Shown piece by piece: positions 43,726 to 53,440 of a DNA stretch of 64,000 nucleotides. The stretch lies in contig CANNOC010000010.1 of the NCBI GenBank assembly GCA_947507155.1, positions 1-64,000 of the forward strand, in the 5' to 3' direction. The notes beneath the pieces are model-generated. The model was not told the DNA's origin. It saw only the letters and a list, made by a program, of their open reading frames with translations, and made no database searches. The position numbers and the translations under genes were made by a program. This DNA is from an uncultured Collinsella sp. (GTDB lineage: Bacteria > Actinomycetota > Coriobacteriia > Coriobacteriales > Coriobacteriaceae). Position 1 is the stretch's first letter, and each line of letters begins with the position of its first letter.

Positions 43726-45429
43726 TTAGCCCAGCAGGCTCAATCCCACGGAGACAAACGCCAGGATAACGCCGACGATGGACTCGCCGCCCAGCAGGCC
43801 GCTGGCAACGACCAGGCCCTGCTCCTGGAAGGCGGCGTCCTTGGCAGCCTTCTCCTTGTCCGAAAGGCCTGCCTCGACGTCTCGGTGTGCGGCCCACTTG
43901 TCGTAGGCGAGCTTGACACAGGAGCCCAAGAAGGCCGTGAGCGACATGTAGAACGGTAGGTACACGCCCAGACCGATCATCATGGCCGGAATGCCGAGCC
44001 AGTACATGATGATGCCGGCGATAAAGCCACCTGCGAACCACGGCACGCTCGGGATGCCCGAGACCATGGTGGCGACCACGCTTGCCTGCGCGGCCACAAA
44101 GCTCTTGTCGGGGCCGAAGGCGTCCGGACCATAGGCGGTGACGAGCGCGACCATGACAGCGGCAGCGACCAGGGCGCCCACGATGCCGCCAATGGCCTGG
44201 CCGACCCACTGTGCGCGCGGGTTGGTGCCCAGCACGGCTCCGGCCTTAAAGTCGTTCATGACGTCGCCCGCAAGGCCGCACGCCACGGCCACGATGCCGG
44301 CGATAAAGAACAGCTTGACCTGCGTGAGCTGCGCGAAAGCTGCCACGATGAGCATGACGATGAGGCCAAAGATCTCCATAGGGTCGATACCCGTCTGGCC
44401 GCAGCTCTGTGCGCTCATGATGGTGGTGACAAAGGTGAACAGAGTGACGATGACGGCCGGGACGGGACCGAGGTCGAGCGCGATGGCAACGATCACGGCG
44501 ATTGCTGCGGTGCCCAGGCCGATGATGCCGGCGTCGAGCTTAAGCGAGCCCGAGATGAGCGACTGCTCGTCGGTGTCGGTGGAGCTGTCGGCGGCGAGGC
44601 CGCGGACGATACCGGCGACCTGCGGCAGGATGTCCTTAAGGACGACGGCGACGCCAAAGCCCATCATAAGGCCCATACCGAGGGACTTGACGATACCCTG
44701 CGCGGTCACAACATCGAACAGGCCGGCAGCGGTGCTGCCGACGATGATGCCAAAATTGCCCAGCAGCGCGCCGGCAAACCAGAACGCGACGGGGGCGAAG
44801 CCCACCAAAAAGCCGATGGACAGCAACATGGGCGAGTTGTAGATGGCAAAGGTCACGCCGGGGATGTTGAGCGTGCACAGCATGCTGGGCACCACGCCCA
44901 GGGCGTCGCGCAGCACGCTGTAGATGCCTGCGATGGCCATGGAGCCAAAGAGCTGCTTGCCGGTCTTGCCGCCGGCCTCGGTCGCGCGTAGGGTCTGAGC
45001 TGCGGCGTTGCCGGTGGGGAACTCCAGCGCGGCGTCCACGATAAAGTGACGGTGGATGAGTGCCGTGGCCAGTAGGCCCAGGATAGTGCCGGCGAGTGCC
45101 ACGATAAACATGTCGAGCCAACTGATCTGGTCGGCATAGCCCAGCATCCAGGCGCCCGGGATGGTAAACGCCAGACCGCCGGCGACCATGGCGCCTGCGG
45201 ACATGATGGTGTGGGTGACGTTGGCCTCGTTGAGGCTGGCGTTGCCCATGAGCTTCAGGAAGAACAGCGAAATGACGGCAGCGAAAATGATCGGCCAGGG
45301 GAGGGCGCCCATCTTGAGGGCGGTATAGGCCGAGCTTGCCGTGATAATCACGCAGCCAAGGACGCCGATGACGACGCCGCGCAGCGTGAGTTGACCGCGC
45401 ATCGAGGTGCGGTTCGAGGGATTGCTCAT
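43726..45429 (-). CDS. OPT-family oligopeptide transporter
   Basis: A 567-residue transporter with about fourteen helices, starting with RGQLTLRGVVIGVLGCVIIT and with the family marks ANVTHTIMSAG in the first third and a long run of Gly-rich helices later. AAAGGAG supports ATG 45429. OPT proteins import oligopeptides or metal-chelate complexes by proton coupling. The short bacterial form without an extra C-terminal half is usual. The gene stands alone and is divergent from coaX. Confidence 0.9.
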   Translation of the reverse strand: MSNPSNRTSMRGQLTLRGVVIGVLGCVIITASSAYTALKMGALPWPIIFAAVISLFFLKLMGNASLNEANVTHTIMSAGAMVAGGLAFTIPGAWMLGYADQISWLDMFIVALAGTILGLLATALIHRHFIVDAALEFPTGNAAAQTLRATEAGGKTGKQLFGSMAIAGIYSVLRDALGVVPSMLCTLNIPGVTFAIYNSPMLLSIGFLVGFAPVAFWFAGALLGNFGIIVGSTAAGLFDVVTAQGIVKSLGMGLMMGFGVAVVLKDILPQVAGIVRGLAADSSTDTDEQSLISGSLKLDAGIIGLGTAAIAVIVAIALDLGPVPAVIVTLFTFVTTIMSAQSCGQTGIDPMEIFGLIVMLIVAAFAQLTQVKLFFIAGIVAVACGLAGDVMNDFKAGAVLGTNPRAQWVGQAIGGIVGALVAAAVMVALVTAYGPDAFGPDKSFVAAQASVVATMVSGIPSVPWFAGGFIAGIIMYWLGIPAMMIGLGVYLPFYMSLTAFLGSCVKLAYDKWAAHRDVEAGLSDKEKAAKDAAFQEQGLVVASGLLGGESIVGVILAFVSVGLSLLG

Positions 45430-45631
45430 ATAGAACTCCTTTGCGTATATCCGCTTCCCCCGGGAGCGCCGCTACGGATACGGCGCGGGAAGTCGGGTTA
45501 CCAAGGGCCGCCGCGTGAGCTCGCGCACGACCGCGCATCAGTATAGCCGCAAGGTAGTCAATTTGGGACGGGGCTTTTTAGCTGGTTTGGGTAGGCGATA
45601 TACTGCTGGGCAGACGAAAGGAGCGCCGACG

Positions 45632-46483
45632 ATGCTTAATGGGTGCGCATATATATTGACGGTCGACGTGGGCAACACGTTCATTCGCTTTGGCCTGTTT
45701 GCCGAGGATTCGGCCGCGGCGCAGGAATGCCCGCTTGCGACGTGCGAGATCACGACGCCGTCGAGCATCACGGCCGACGAGGCGCGCATGAGGCTCGTGC
45801 AGGTCATGGGCGCGCTGTCAGCCGATGCGGGCATGCCGGGTGCGCTCGTTCCCACAGCCGCAGTGCTGAGCTGCGTGGTGCCGGCGCTCGAGCGCCCGTG
45901 GAAGGCGGCGCTTTCCCGCACCTGTACGGGGCGCGTGCTCACCGTGGGGCCGGGCCTCAAGACCGGTATGCCCGTGCACTACGATGATCCAGCAGAGATC
46001 GGTCCCGACCGCATCGCCGACGCCGTGGCGGCCCGTGCCGTCTACGGCTCTCCGTGCATCGTGATCGACCTGGGCACTACGACCAATATCGAGGTCATCG
46101 ATGCGCACGGAACCTTTGTCGGCGGCGTCATCGCGCCGGGCTTGGCACTTGGCGCCCGCTCGCTTTCGGCCGCTGCGGCGCGCCTGCCGCAGGTCGAGCC
46201 CTCGGCACCCACGCATGTGATCGGTCACAACACGCGCGAGGCCATGCGTTCGGGCGTGGTCTTGGGCGAGGTTGCCCGCATCGACGGCATGCTCGACATG
46301 GTGCTTGCCGAGATGCGCTCGACCAAGGCGGCGGGGGAGGGTATCGTGCCCATCGTCATTACCGGCGACGATGCCGAGGCGCTCGCTGCGTTGGTCGGCC
46401 ACAGCCTGACGGTAGACGACGCACTGACGCTGCGGGGTCTCGCCGAGCTGTACCGCATCAACCAAAAGCCTCGTCGCGCATAA
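45632..46483 (+). CDS. coaX: type III pantothenate kinase
   Basis: A 283-residue enzyme for the first step of coenzyme A synthesis. The start at 45632 follows GAAAGGAG. A long upstream open frame is spurious. Phosphate motifs are VDVGNT (Asp12), GPDRIADAVAA and DLGTTTNIEVI, with GGVIAPGLALGARSL and ITGDDAEAL following. The usual DFGTATT block is a DLGTTTN variant here. CoaX lacks feedback inhibition by CoA. The gene begins a plus-strand series with dCMP deaminase and nfu. Confidence 0.92.
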   Translation: MLNGCAYILTVDVGNTFIRFGLFAEDSAAAQECPLATCEITTPSSITADEARMRLVQVMGALSADAGMPGALVPTAAVLSCVVPALERPWKAALSRTCTGRVLTVGPGLKTGMPVHYDDPAEIGPDRIADAVAARAVYGSPCIVIDLGTTTNIEVIDAHGTFVGGVIAPGLALGARSLSAAAARLPQVEPSAPTHVIGHNTREAMRSGVVLGEVARIDGMLDMVLAEMRSTKAAGEGIVPIVITGDDAEALAALVGHSLTVDDALTLRGLAELYRINQKPRRA

Positions 46484-46570
46484 AGCCGAGGACGTCGGCG
46501 GGAGAGGAAACAACCCCACCTTTCACCTGCTACAATGGGTCAAACTATTGCGATTTCGGAGGTGTCTGCC

Positions 46571-47095
46571 ATGTCGGACGATCTTCATCAAACCACGTCG
46601 GGCAAGCGCCGCGACGTTATTAGCTGGGACGAGTTCTTTATGAGCGTAGCCATCGCCGCGCAGCGCCGCAGCAAGGATCCCAACACGCAGGTGGGCGCGT
46701 GCATCGCCAGCACCAACCACCGCATCCTTTCGGTGGGCTACAACGGTACGCCCTCGGCACTCAACGACGACTTTTTCCCGTGGGGCACGAGCGATGACCC
46801 GCTGCAGGACAAGCACAACTACGTGGTCCATGCCGAGGCCAACGCCGTGCTCAACTACCGCGGCTCGCTCAAAGACCTTGAGGGTTCCACGGTCTACGTC
46901 ACGCTGTTCCCGTGCCACGACTGCGCCAAGATTTTGGCGCAGGTGGGCGTGGGCGAGGTTGTCTACCTAGACAACAAGTACGCCGACACCGACGACGGCC
47001 GCATCAGTCGCCGCATTCTCGACTCCTGCGGCATCAGCTACCGCCAGGTCATCGTCGATGTCCACATTGGCACCGGGGAACAAACTCAGCAGTAG
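46571..47095 (+). CDS. deoxycytidylate (dCMP) deaminase
   Basis: A 174-residue zinc enzyme. The start follows CGGAGG. The zinc site is HAEANAVLNY (His87, proton-shuttling Glu89) and PCHDCAK (Cys115, Cys118). The long insert DDFFPWGTSDDPLQDKHNY between these is typical of dCMP rather than cytidine deaminases. The product dUMP feeds thymidylate synthesis. The gene is 87 bp after coaX and probably in one transcript. Confidence 0.9.
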   Translation: MSDDLHQTTSGKRRDVISWDEFFMSVAIAAQRRSKDPNTQVGACIASTNHRILSVGYNGTPSALNDDFFPWGTSDDPLQDKHNYVVHAEANAVLNYRGSLKDLEGSTVYVTLFPCHDCAKILAQVGVGEVVYLDNKYADTDDGRISRRILDSCGISYRQVIVDVHIGTGEQTQQ

Positions 47096-47269
47096 CGGCA
47101 GCGTGCGCTAGCGCCGGGCGTCGGCAAAAGCAGCCAAAAAGCCCGTCCCAAATTGACTGCTCGTGAAAGTCGTGTCCGCGCGCATGGACGGCTCGTGAGC
47201 GGGTACACGGCTGTAGTAACATAGCTCTGTCCGCGGGCGCGCCCGCGTTATTGTGAGAAAGGAGCCCCT

Positions 47270-47548
47270 GTGGCTGTTAACGAAGAGCTGCTTAAGAAGG
47301 TTCTTGAGGAGATCCGCCCCAACCTGCAGGCCGACGGCGGCGATATGGAGTATGTGGGTGTCGACGACGAGGGCGTCGTCAAGCTGGAACTGCAGGGCGC
47401 CTGCGCCGGCTGCCCTATGAGCGCACTGACCCTGTCCATGGGTATCGAGCGTATCCTCAAGGAGCACGTACCCGGCGTTACCCGTGTCGAGCAGGTCAAT
47501 GCCTCCGGCGAGACCGAGGACCTGTACGACGAGTACGCGCCGTTCTAA
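47270..47548 (+). CDS. NifU-like iron-sulfur scaffold protein (NFU domain)
   Basis: A 92-residue protein from GTG 47270 (GAAAGGAG upstream). It consists only of the NFU domain: VLEEIRPNLQADGGDMEYVG and the cluster-binding CAGC (Cys45, Cys48). It probably carries or transfers a 4Fe-4S cluster to apoproteins. The full NifU IscU-like N-terminus is absent, as in many actinobacterial and Gram-positive NFU proteins. Confidence 0.88.
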   Translation: MAVNEELLKKVLEEIRPNLQADGGDMEYVGVDDEGVVKLELQGACAGCPMSALTLSMGIERILKEHVPGVTRVEQVNASGETEDLYDEYAPF

Positions 47549-47597
47549 GATGCGAAAGCTGCGGACGGCGTACTCCGCATAGACGTTACGCCCAAAT

Positions 47598-47633
47598 ATG
47601 CGGCTGCGAGCGAAAGGCCCGCGGCCGCATTTG
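47598..47633 (+). terminator. terminator-like hairpin after nfu
   Basis: ATGCGGC pairs with GCCGCAT, followed by TTGT. It lies 50 bases after the nfu stop and just before the lgt ribosome-binding site. Confidence 0.6.
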
Positions 47634-47657
47634 TATGTAGGGAGTAGGAGGGTCGAC

Positions 47658-48479
47658 ATGCTCAACGACCTCTACCATATGCTTGATCCCGTCGCGATTT
47701 CGGCGGGGCCCATCACCATCTACTGGTACGGCTTGGCCTACGTGGTCGGCGCTCTGCTCACGGCGGTCGTCATGTATCGCACGCAGCGTCGCTGGGGTTT
47801 CGACATTACGGTCGACGACCTGACGAGCGTCGTGGTCGGTGTGGTCTTTGGCCTTATCATTGGCGCCCGCCTGTTCTACGTCATTTTCTACGGCGACGGC
47901 TACTACTGGGCGCATCCGCTCGAGATCTTTGCCACCAACGAGGGCGGCATGAGCTTTCATGGCGGCCTGGTGGGCGGCATCATCGGTGGCGCGCTCGTGT
48001 GCCGTATGTACAAGCTCGATGCCTGGACTTTGGCAGACCTTGCGGTCATCGGTGCTCCGCTGGCCCTGTGCCTGGGGCGCTGCGCCAACTTTGTCAACGG
48101 AGAGCTGTGGGGCAAGCCGACCGATTTGCCCTGGGGCGTGATCTTTGGCGGTACCGCGGGCGATATGCCGCGTCATCCCTCCCAGCTCTACGAGGCATTC
48201 CTAGAGGGCATCGTGCTCTTCTGCATTCTGCAGGTGCTCAGCCGCAAAAAACCGCTGCTGCCCCAGGGCACGTTTATGGGCGTGTTTGTGATGGGTTACG
48301 GCATCGTCCGCTTCCTCATTGAGTTTGTGCGCGTGCCCGATGCCCAGCTGGGCTATCTGCTGGGCGGCGTCATCACCATGGGTCAGCTGCTGAGCCTGCC
48401 GCTCGTAATCGCAGGACTGGCGCTCATCATCTTCGCCCGACACCGCAATCGCCCCCAGCGCATCTACCTCGACGCCTAG
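47658..48479 (+). CDS. lgt: prolipoprotein diacylglyceryl transferase
   Basis: A 273-residue inner-membrane enzyme that adds diacylglycerol to the lipobox Cys. The start follows TAGGAGGG. The signature motifs are GGMSFHGGLVGG (His101) and GRCANFVNGELWG (Arg141, Asn144, Glu149), with about seven helices. It serves lipoproteins such as the binding protein and the arylsulfotransferase found in this window. A GC-rich hairpin closes the gene. Confidence 0.95.
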   Translation: MLNDLYHMLDPVAISAGPITIYWYGLAYVVGALLTAVVMYRTQRRWGFDITVDDLTSVVVGVVFGLIIGARLFYVIFYGDGYYWAHPLEIFATNEGGMSFHGGLVGGIIGGALVCRMYKLDAWTLADLAVIGAPLALCLGRCANFVNGELWGKPTDLPWGVIFGGTAGDMPRHPSQLYEAFLEGIVLFCILQVLSRKKPLLPQGTFMGVFVMGYGIVRFLIEFVRVPDAQLGYLLGGVITMGQLLSLPLVIAGLALIIFARHRNRPQRIYLDA

Positions 48480-48489
48480 CCACCACATG

Positions 48490-48526
48490 CCACCACAAGG
48501 GGGACAGGCACCTTTGTGGTGGTTTT
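48490..48526 (+). terminator. REP-like terminator of lgt
   Basis: CCACCACAAGG pairs with CCTTTGTGGTGG around a GGGACAGG loop and is followed by TTTT. It has the same body as the GGGACAGG palindromes seen elsewhere. Confidence 0.65.
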
Positions 48527-48550
48527 GCCGGGCAACGATGACAGAACCGT

Positions 48551-48598
48551 AACGTTTCCCCAGATAAAACCTGCCAAAATAAACCTGTCCCTTTTTGG
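48551..48598 (-). repeat. 48-bp dispersed GGGACAGG repeat, copy 2 (inverted)
   Basis: The minus strand reads CCAAAAAGGGACAGG and so on, nearly identical to 6597-6644. With the next bases it forms AAACCTGCCAAAA / TTTTGGCAGGTTT, a perfect 13-bp stem. Confidence 0.8.
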
Positions 48599-48625
48599 CA
48601 GGTTTCTAGAAAGGCTATTCGGACT

Positions 48626-50809
48626 GTGAAGGATTCCGACCTCTCCGCAACGGCTGCGCGCGACGCCGCCCGCATCGTTTGGTTTAAGCGCTATCCCGCC
48701 AAACAGACGCTCATCGCATTTTTGCTCGCCCTGCTGGCGACCACGGCGTTTTCCATCGATCCCGCCCCGGTGTCGAGCAACGCGGTCCTGGCGATCGACC
48801 CCAAGGCGACGGGCACGCTCTACGTGTGCTACGAGGTACTTCTCTCGTTTGCCGGCCATACCGACGCAGTGATGCTGCTCGCGCTTGCCTGCTTGCTCAC
48901 GCTGCCGTTTCGCTATGTGTTCTTTGGCCGCGGTGACGCTTGGCGCCCGTCGGTCGTGCTGCCATCGCTGTTCTTTGCCGTTTGCATGGTGTTCGGCCGT
49001 AGCTACGACCTTGCCGATTCGGCAGAGATTGTGCTGGGCGACAAGGCACGCGTTATCTGCGCCTGGATTGGCGGCGCGGGCTGGATGCTTCTGGCGATTG
49101 TGGCCTTCTATCTGGCTTTTGAGTTTTTGGATTGGTTGAGCTCCCGCCGCATTCCGTTTTCGGAGACCCACTTTGGCCGCGTGTGGCGTGTTGCCCACGC
49201 CGTGCTCTCGGTCCATCCCTTTGTCGGGCCGTTTCTTGTGCTCATGATTGCCTGGGCGCCCACGCTTATCGCCTCGCTGCCCGGCCTCTTTATGGGAGAT
49301 ACGGGCGCGCAGATCCGCCAATGGTTCAACTATCCCAACGGCACGAGCGACTACCTGCGTCTGCTCAATCCCAATGTGTTGCTCAACGGACATCACCCCG
49401 TGGTGCACACGGCTATCATCGGTTCGTGCGTCCAGCTGGGGCTTTCACTGTTCAACAGCGCCAACGCAGGTCTTGCCATCTACACCTGCGCTCAGTTCGT
49501 CATTACGGCCGCCTGTATGGCCTATTCCATCTCGTCGCTGCGCAAGCTAGGCGTGAGCCTGCCGGTCCGCGGCGTGATCTTGCTGTTCTTTGTGTTTATG
49601 CCCATGTTCTCCAACTACGCGGCCCTGCTTACCAAAGATGTGCTGTTTGCCGACGCGTTTTTGGTGCTGTTGGTGCAGACCGTGAAGCTTGTGGCATGCG
49701 GCCTGCCCCGTCGCGATGCCAATGCCGAGCGTGCGGGCGAACAGAGGCCCGTGCTCTTTGTGCGCCATGACTGGCTGCTGCTCGCTATGGGCGCCATGGG
49801 TTCCACGTTTCTGCGCAACGGCGGCCTGGTGTTTCCCCTGGCGGCATGCGTAATCGCGGCGGCGTTTTGCGCATGGGACGCGCACGTGGCTCGTCGTGCA
49901 GCCAAGCAGGCTGGTGCTGCGCCTTCGGGCACCACCCCGCGTTTCCGCTGGGTGGGAGTTCTTGCGGTGCTTGCACTCTGCCTTGCCTCTAATATGTACT
50001 TCACCAAGGTCTTTATGCCGGCACATGACATCACGCCTGGTTCCAAGCGCGAAATCCTCTCGATTCCGTTCCAGCAGACGGCTCGTTTTGTCCAAAAGCA
50101 CGACGGCCTCAACTCGGGCGTCAACCCCACGGTTAAGGAGGACGGCACCATCGTGGAGGCTCCTTGCGACGGCTTGGTGACCGACGAAGAGCGTGCCGTG
50201 ATCGACCGTGTGCTCAAGTACGAGAATCTGGGCCGCCGTTACAACCCGGATAAGTCGGACGCCGTCAAAAATTGCTTTAACGAGTACGCCTCGCAGGAGG
50301 ACATCAAGGCCTATTTTGAGGTGTGGGCCCAGATGTTCAAAAAGGATCCCGAGTGCTATATCTCGGCGCTCATCAATAACTACTACGGCTACTTTTATCC
50401 GAGTGCCCGCGATGCGTGGGTCTACAGCACGGCGCGCAGTGCCGAGATTATGGCGAAGCCCGATAACCTTAAGTACTTCGACTTCCATCCGGTCGATAGC
50501 AAGGTCGTGCGCTGGTGCGACCACCTGATTAACCTGTACCGCGTGGCGGTGCAGCGCATCCCGTTTATCTCGCTCACCATGAGCTCGGCCACCTACGTGT
50601 GGATCATGATCGTCGTGGTGGTCTACCTGTTGCGCCGCCATTCGTGGCGCGCGCTGGCCATCTGGATACCGCTGCTGGGCGTGCTCGCCGTGTGCCTGAT
50701 CGGCCCATGTAACGGATCGACCTATATGCGCTACCTGTATCCGGTCATCGACTGCATGCCTTTTGCCGTCGGTGCCACGATCACCCGCAGCGACCTCCTC
50801 TGGACCTAG
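48626..50809 (+). CDS. large polytopic membrane protein (DUF6020-like)
   Basis: A 727-residue membrane protein from GTG 48626 (AAAGG upstream at some distance). It has about twelve helices: a group at ~30-220, a second at ~300-470, and two near the C-terminus. An external domain of ~200 residues lies between the last groups. The loop with LMGDTGAQIRQWFNYPNG and LLNGHHPVVHTAIIG resembles the acceptor-binding face of GT-C-fold glycosyltransferases and of the DUF6020 group. Sugar or lipid-linked glycan transfer at the cell surface is possible but not shown. Confidence 0.65.
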   Translation: MKDSDLSATAARDAARIVWFKRYPAKQTLIAFLLALLATTAFSIDPAPVSSNAVLAIDPKATGTLYVCYEVLLSFAGHTDAVMLLALACLLTLPFRYVFFGRGDAWRPSVVLPSLFFAVCMVFGRSYDLADSAEIVLGDKARVICAWIGGAGWMLLAIVAFYLAFEFLDWLSSRRIPFSETHFGRVWRVAHAVLSVHPFVGPFLVLMIAWAPTLIASLPGLFMGDTGAQIRQWFNYPNGTSDYLRLLNPNVLLNGHHPVVHTAIIGSCVQLGLSLFNSANAGLAIYTCAQFVITAACMAYSISSLRKLGVSLPVRGVILLFFVFMPMFSNYAALLTKDVLFADAFLVLLVQTVKLVACGLPRRDANAERAGEQRPVLFVRHDWLLLAMGAMGSTFLRNGGLVFPLAACVIAAAFCAWDAHVARRAAKQAGAAPSGTTPRFRWVGVLAVLALCLASNMYFTKVFMPAHDITPGSKREILSIPFQQTARFVQKHDGLNSGVNPTVKEDGTIVEAPCDGLVTDEERAVIDRVLKYENLGRRYNPDKSDAVKNCFNEYASQEDIKAYFEVWAQMFKKDPECYISALINNYYGYFYPSARDAWVYSTARSAEIMAKPDNLKYFDFHPVDSKVVRWCDHLINLYRVAVQRIPFISLTMSSATYVWIMIVVVVYLLRRHSWRALAIWIPLLGVLAVCLIGPCNGSTYMRYLYPVIDCMPFAVGATITRSDLLWT

Positions 50810-50981
50810 CCCAAGATTGGCGCACTGGGGGCAGGTTGCTTTGCGCTAAGGGGCTGTATCATCATGGTGGCTTCATTTTTTTGTTTATCTCACAGGCCAG
50901 TAGGTATATCATTTATAGCGTTTGTTTATATTGCCCGAGCATCCACGCTGGGCTTTAGGTCGAAACCGATAGGAGACACGT

Positions 50982-51788
50982 ATGTCCGGACACTCTAAGT
51001 GGGCCACAACCAAGCATCGTAAGGGCGCGCAGGACGCCAAGCGTTCCGCCCTCTTCTCCAAGCTCAGCCGCAACATCACCGTTGCTGCCCGTCTCGGCGG
51101 CGACCCGCTGCCCGAGAACAACGCCAGCCTCGCCGCTGCCGTTGCCAAGGCTAAGGCTCAGTCCATGCCTAAGGACAAGATCAAGTCCGCTATCGATAAG
51201 GCCTTTGGTTCGGGTGCCGACGCCGCCGTCTACGAGAACATCGTGTACGAGGGCTACGGTCCCGCCGGTGTTGCCGTCTACGTCGACTGCCTGACCGACA
51301 ACCGCAACCGCACTGCCGCCGACGTCCGTTCCGCCTTCTCCCACGCTGGTGGCAACCTGGGCACCTCGGGCTCCGTCGCCTTCCAGTTTGAGCGCAAGGG
51401 CCAGATCGTCGTCGCCAAGGAGATCCTGGACGAGAACGCCAAGAAGGAGACCATGATCGCCAACGGTGCTGCCGGTGACGAGGATGAGTTTATGATGGCG
51501 ATCGCCGAGGCCGGTGGCGAGGACTACGAGGACGCCGGTGAGGAGTGGATCGTCTGGACCGCCGCCAACGACGTCATGGCTGTCTCCAAGGCACTCGAGG
51601 AGCAGGGCGTCCAGGTCAAGGGCTCCGAGACCACCATGGTCCCGACCACCCCGACCGAGGTCTCCGGCGCCGACGCCAAGAAGGTTCAGCGCCTCATCGA
51701 CCGTCTTGAGGAGCTCGACGACGTCCAGGACGTCTACAGCACCATGGACATGACCGACGAGGTTATCGCTGCCCTCGAGGAGGAGTAG
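50982..51788 (+). CDS. YebC/PmpR-family protein
   Basis: A 268-residue protein beginning MSGHSKWATTKHRKGAQDAKR, the family signature. LGGDPLPENNASLAAAVAKA follows, and FQFERKGQIVV begins the second domain. YebC proteins were described as transcription regulators and more recently as translation factors that relieve stalling at polyproline. ATAGGAGA supports the start. The gene lies upstream of the envelope stress operon but has its own terminator. It is ~20 residues longer than E. coli YebC because of an acidic insert near residue 160. Confidence 0.93.
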   Translation: MSGHSKWATTKHRKGAQDAKRSALFSKLSRNITVAARLGGDPLPENNASLAAAVAKAKAQSMPKDKIKSAIDKAFGSGADAAVYENIVYEGYGPAGVAVYVDCLTDNRNRTAADVRSAFSHAGGNLGTSGSVAFQFERKGQIVVAKEILDENAKKETMIANGAAGDEDEFMMAIAEAGGEDYEDAGEEWIVWTAANDVMAVSKALEEQGVQVKGSETTMVPTTPTEVSGADAKKVQRLIDRLEELDDVQDVYSTMDMTDEVIAALEEE

Positions 51789-51857
51789 CGCCCGCACGGA
51801 TTGAGCCGTGCATATCTGGGCATAATGAAGCGAGCATGCAAGCCTCGTGGAATAGAT

Positions 51858-51899
51858 GAGCCGGATCCGCGTGCATGAGGCACCGGACCCGGCTCTTTT
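51858..51899 (+). terminator. terminator of the yebC gene
   Basis: GAGCCGGATCCG pairs with CGGACCCGGCTC (one mismatch) and is followed by TTTT. It lies 70 bases after the stop codon. Confidence 0.82.
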
Positions 51900-51954
51900 A
51901 TAATGATGCGAATCGTTTTGCATTCTGTGGATCGAGATTTGAAGGGAGCGCTGC

Positions 51955-52500
51955 ATGCGCGTGCTCAAACGAGCCCTGGCGATCGTGTATCTTGCCGCCG
52001 CCGTCGTGGCGCTGGGTACGTTAGTCTGCCAGTTTTGGGGGCCATATACCTATCGCTTTATGCTGCTGATGCGCGATCCGCTGCCTCGCATCGTTGTTAC
52101 GGCGTGCGGCGGTGTCGTGGCACTCGGCGTGCTCGTGGGTTTCTTCCGCCTGATGTTTGCTCGTCGCGAGCCGTCCTGTGTGCATCCGGCGGGGGAGCGC
52201 AATATCGAGGTCACGCTCGCTGCCCTCTCCTCGTGTGCTCGCACCGCGGCAGAGCGCGACGACCGAGTGATGATCGAGCATGTCGAGGCGCGCGTGCAGG
52301 GCTCCGACGAATCGCACGTCCGTTTTAAGGTCGACGCCATCGCGCTCGACGACCGGGACGTGGCTTCCCTTGCAGCCGCGATGCAGCAACGTATCGAGGA
52401 GGCCTGCGACACCATGCTCGGCACGCCGGGCACGACTGCGCGCGTTCGTTTTTTGCCGTCCAAGACTACCGTCCAGACCGTGGAGGTTTCCGGTGAGTGA
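51955..52500 (+). CDS. amaP: AmaP-like alkaline-shock membrane anchor
   Basis: A 181-residue protein with two N-terminal helices (LAIVYLAAAVVALGTLV and IVVTACGGVVALGVLVGFF) and a ~110-residue soluble C-terminus, the layout of AmaP, which tethers Asp23 at the membrane. The next gene overlaps by eight bases and the Asp23 gene follows, so the function is supported by order more than by sequence. GAAGGGAG is upstream. Confidence 0.78.
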   Translation: MRVLKRALAIVYLAAAVVALGTLVCQFWGPYTYRFMLLMRDPLPRIVVTACGGVVALGVLVGFFRLMFARREPSCVHPAGERNIEVTLAALSSCARTAAERDDRVMIEHVEARVQGSDESHVRFKVDAIALDDRDVASLAAAMQQRIEEACDTMLGTPGTTARVRFLPSKTTVQTVEVSGE

Positions 52501-52870
52501 TACCAATCAAGACAAGACCGTCCGCACCCCGCGCCTGACTATCGATCAGAGCGCCGCGCCGGCAGGCGAGGTCGTCGATCCTAAGGTGGAGGGTACCGAG
52601 TTACATGACGCGGTCGCCGATGATTTTGATGAGGCCATGGGTCTCATCAAGGGTACGGGGGCAGCCATCTGGAGCTATGCCGTCCGCCATCCCAACACCA
52701 CGCTTGGAGCCGTCGCTGGTTTTGTGCTCGCCGTGCTGGTGCTCACGCTCGGCCTGTGGGATACGCTCGTCATCGCTTTCTTTGTGCTGATCGGCGCCGT
52801 GATTGGCCAGATCCGCGACGGCGAGAACGGGATCGTCAACTTCTTCGGCCGTCTGTTTAGCGGCCGCTAG
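52493..52870 (+). CDS. DUF2273 small membrane protein of the Asp23 operon
   Basis: A 125-residue protein from GTG 52493, with TGGAGG in the end of amaP. After a ~55-residue acidic N-terminus come two hydrophobic helices (NTTLGAVAGFVLAVLVLTLG and WDTLVIAFFVLIGAVIGQ) and DGENGIVNFFGRLF at the end, as in DUF2273. It is always found with Asp23/AmaP proteins and probably helps place the complex at the membrane. Confidence 0.82.
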   Translation: MSDTNQDKTVRTPRLTIDQSAAPAGEVVDPKVEGTELHDAVADDFDEAMGLIKGTGAAIWSYAVRHPNTTLGAVAGFVLAVLVLTLGLWDTLVIAFFVLIGAVIGQIRDGENGIVNFFGRLFSGR

Positions 52871-52914
52871 CATGTATTCGACCGCCGCGTGTGCGGTGGG
52901 CATAAGGAGGAACC

Positions 52915-53436
52915 ATGGCTTTTAACACGAAGGTCGATGTGGCCGATACCGAGCTCGAGGTAGACGAGACCGTCACCGCCGAGGCCGAGGACGTAACGCT
53001 CGAGGACGAGGCGCTCGTCGAGGCCGAACCCGCCGACGATGCGGATGAGGATGATGGGGAAGCGGATGAGTCCGAGGACTCGCTGACCTATTCCAACGGT
53101 GTGATCGAGAAGATCGTCGCCATGGCCACCCGCGAGGTACCGCACGTCCTGGGCATGAAGGGCAACCTCATGCACTTTGTGCAGGAGCAGTTTGGTGCCG
53201 AGAATCTGACCAAGGGCGTGACGGTCGAGGTCACCGATGACAATCGCGTGGTCGTCAACATCTCCGTCATCATCGAGTACGGCGCCTATGCGCCCGCGAT
53301 CTTCGACGATGTCAAGGCACGTGTCACCGAGCGCCTTGCCGCGATGACCGGCCTTGAGGTGGCGGGTGTCAACCTGCGTATCGAGGACGTCATCACCCCC
53401 GAGGAGTACGAGCACCGCACCAGCCAGCACGAATAA
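52915..53436 (+). CDS. Asp23/Gls24-family envelope stress protein
   Basis: A 173-residue cytoplasmic protein with a very acidic first ~55 residues (EDDGEADESEDSLTY) and then an Asp23 domain: NGVIEKIVAMATREVPHVLG, VVVNISVIIEYGAYAP, and VAGVNLRIEDVI near the end. TAAGGAGG gives a strong ribosome-binding site. In Firmicutes the protein forms a membrane-associated network through AmaP. The acidic N-terminal extension is longer than in Staphylococcus Asp23. Confidence 0.9.
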   Translation: MAFNTKVDVADTELEVDETVTAEAEDVTLEDEALVEAEPADDADEDDGEADESEDSLTYSNGVIEKIVAMATREVPHVLGMKGNLMHFVQEQFGAENLTKGVTVEVTDDNRVVVNISVIIEYGAYAPAIFDDVKARVTERLAAMTGLEVAGVNLRIEDVITPEEYEHRTSQHE

Positions 53437-53440
53437 CCTT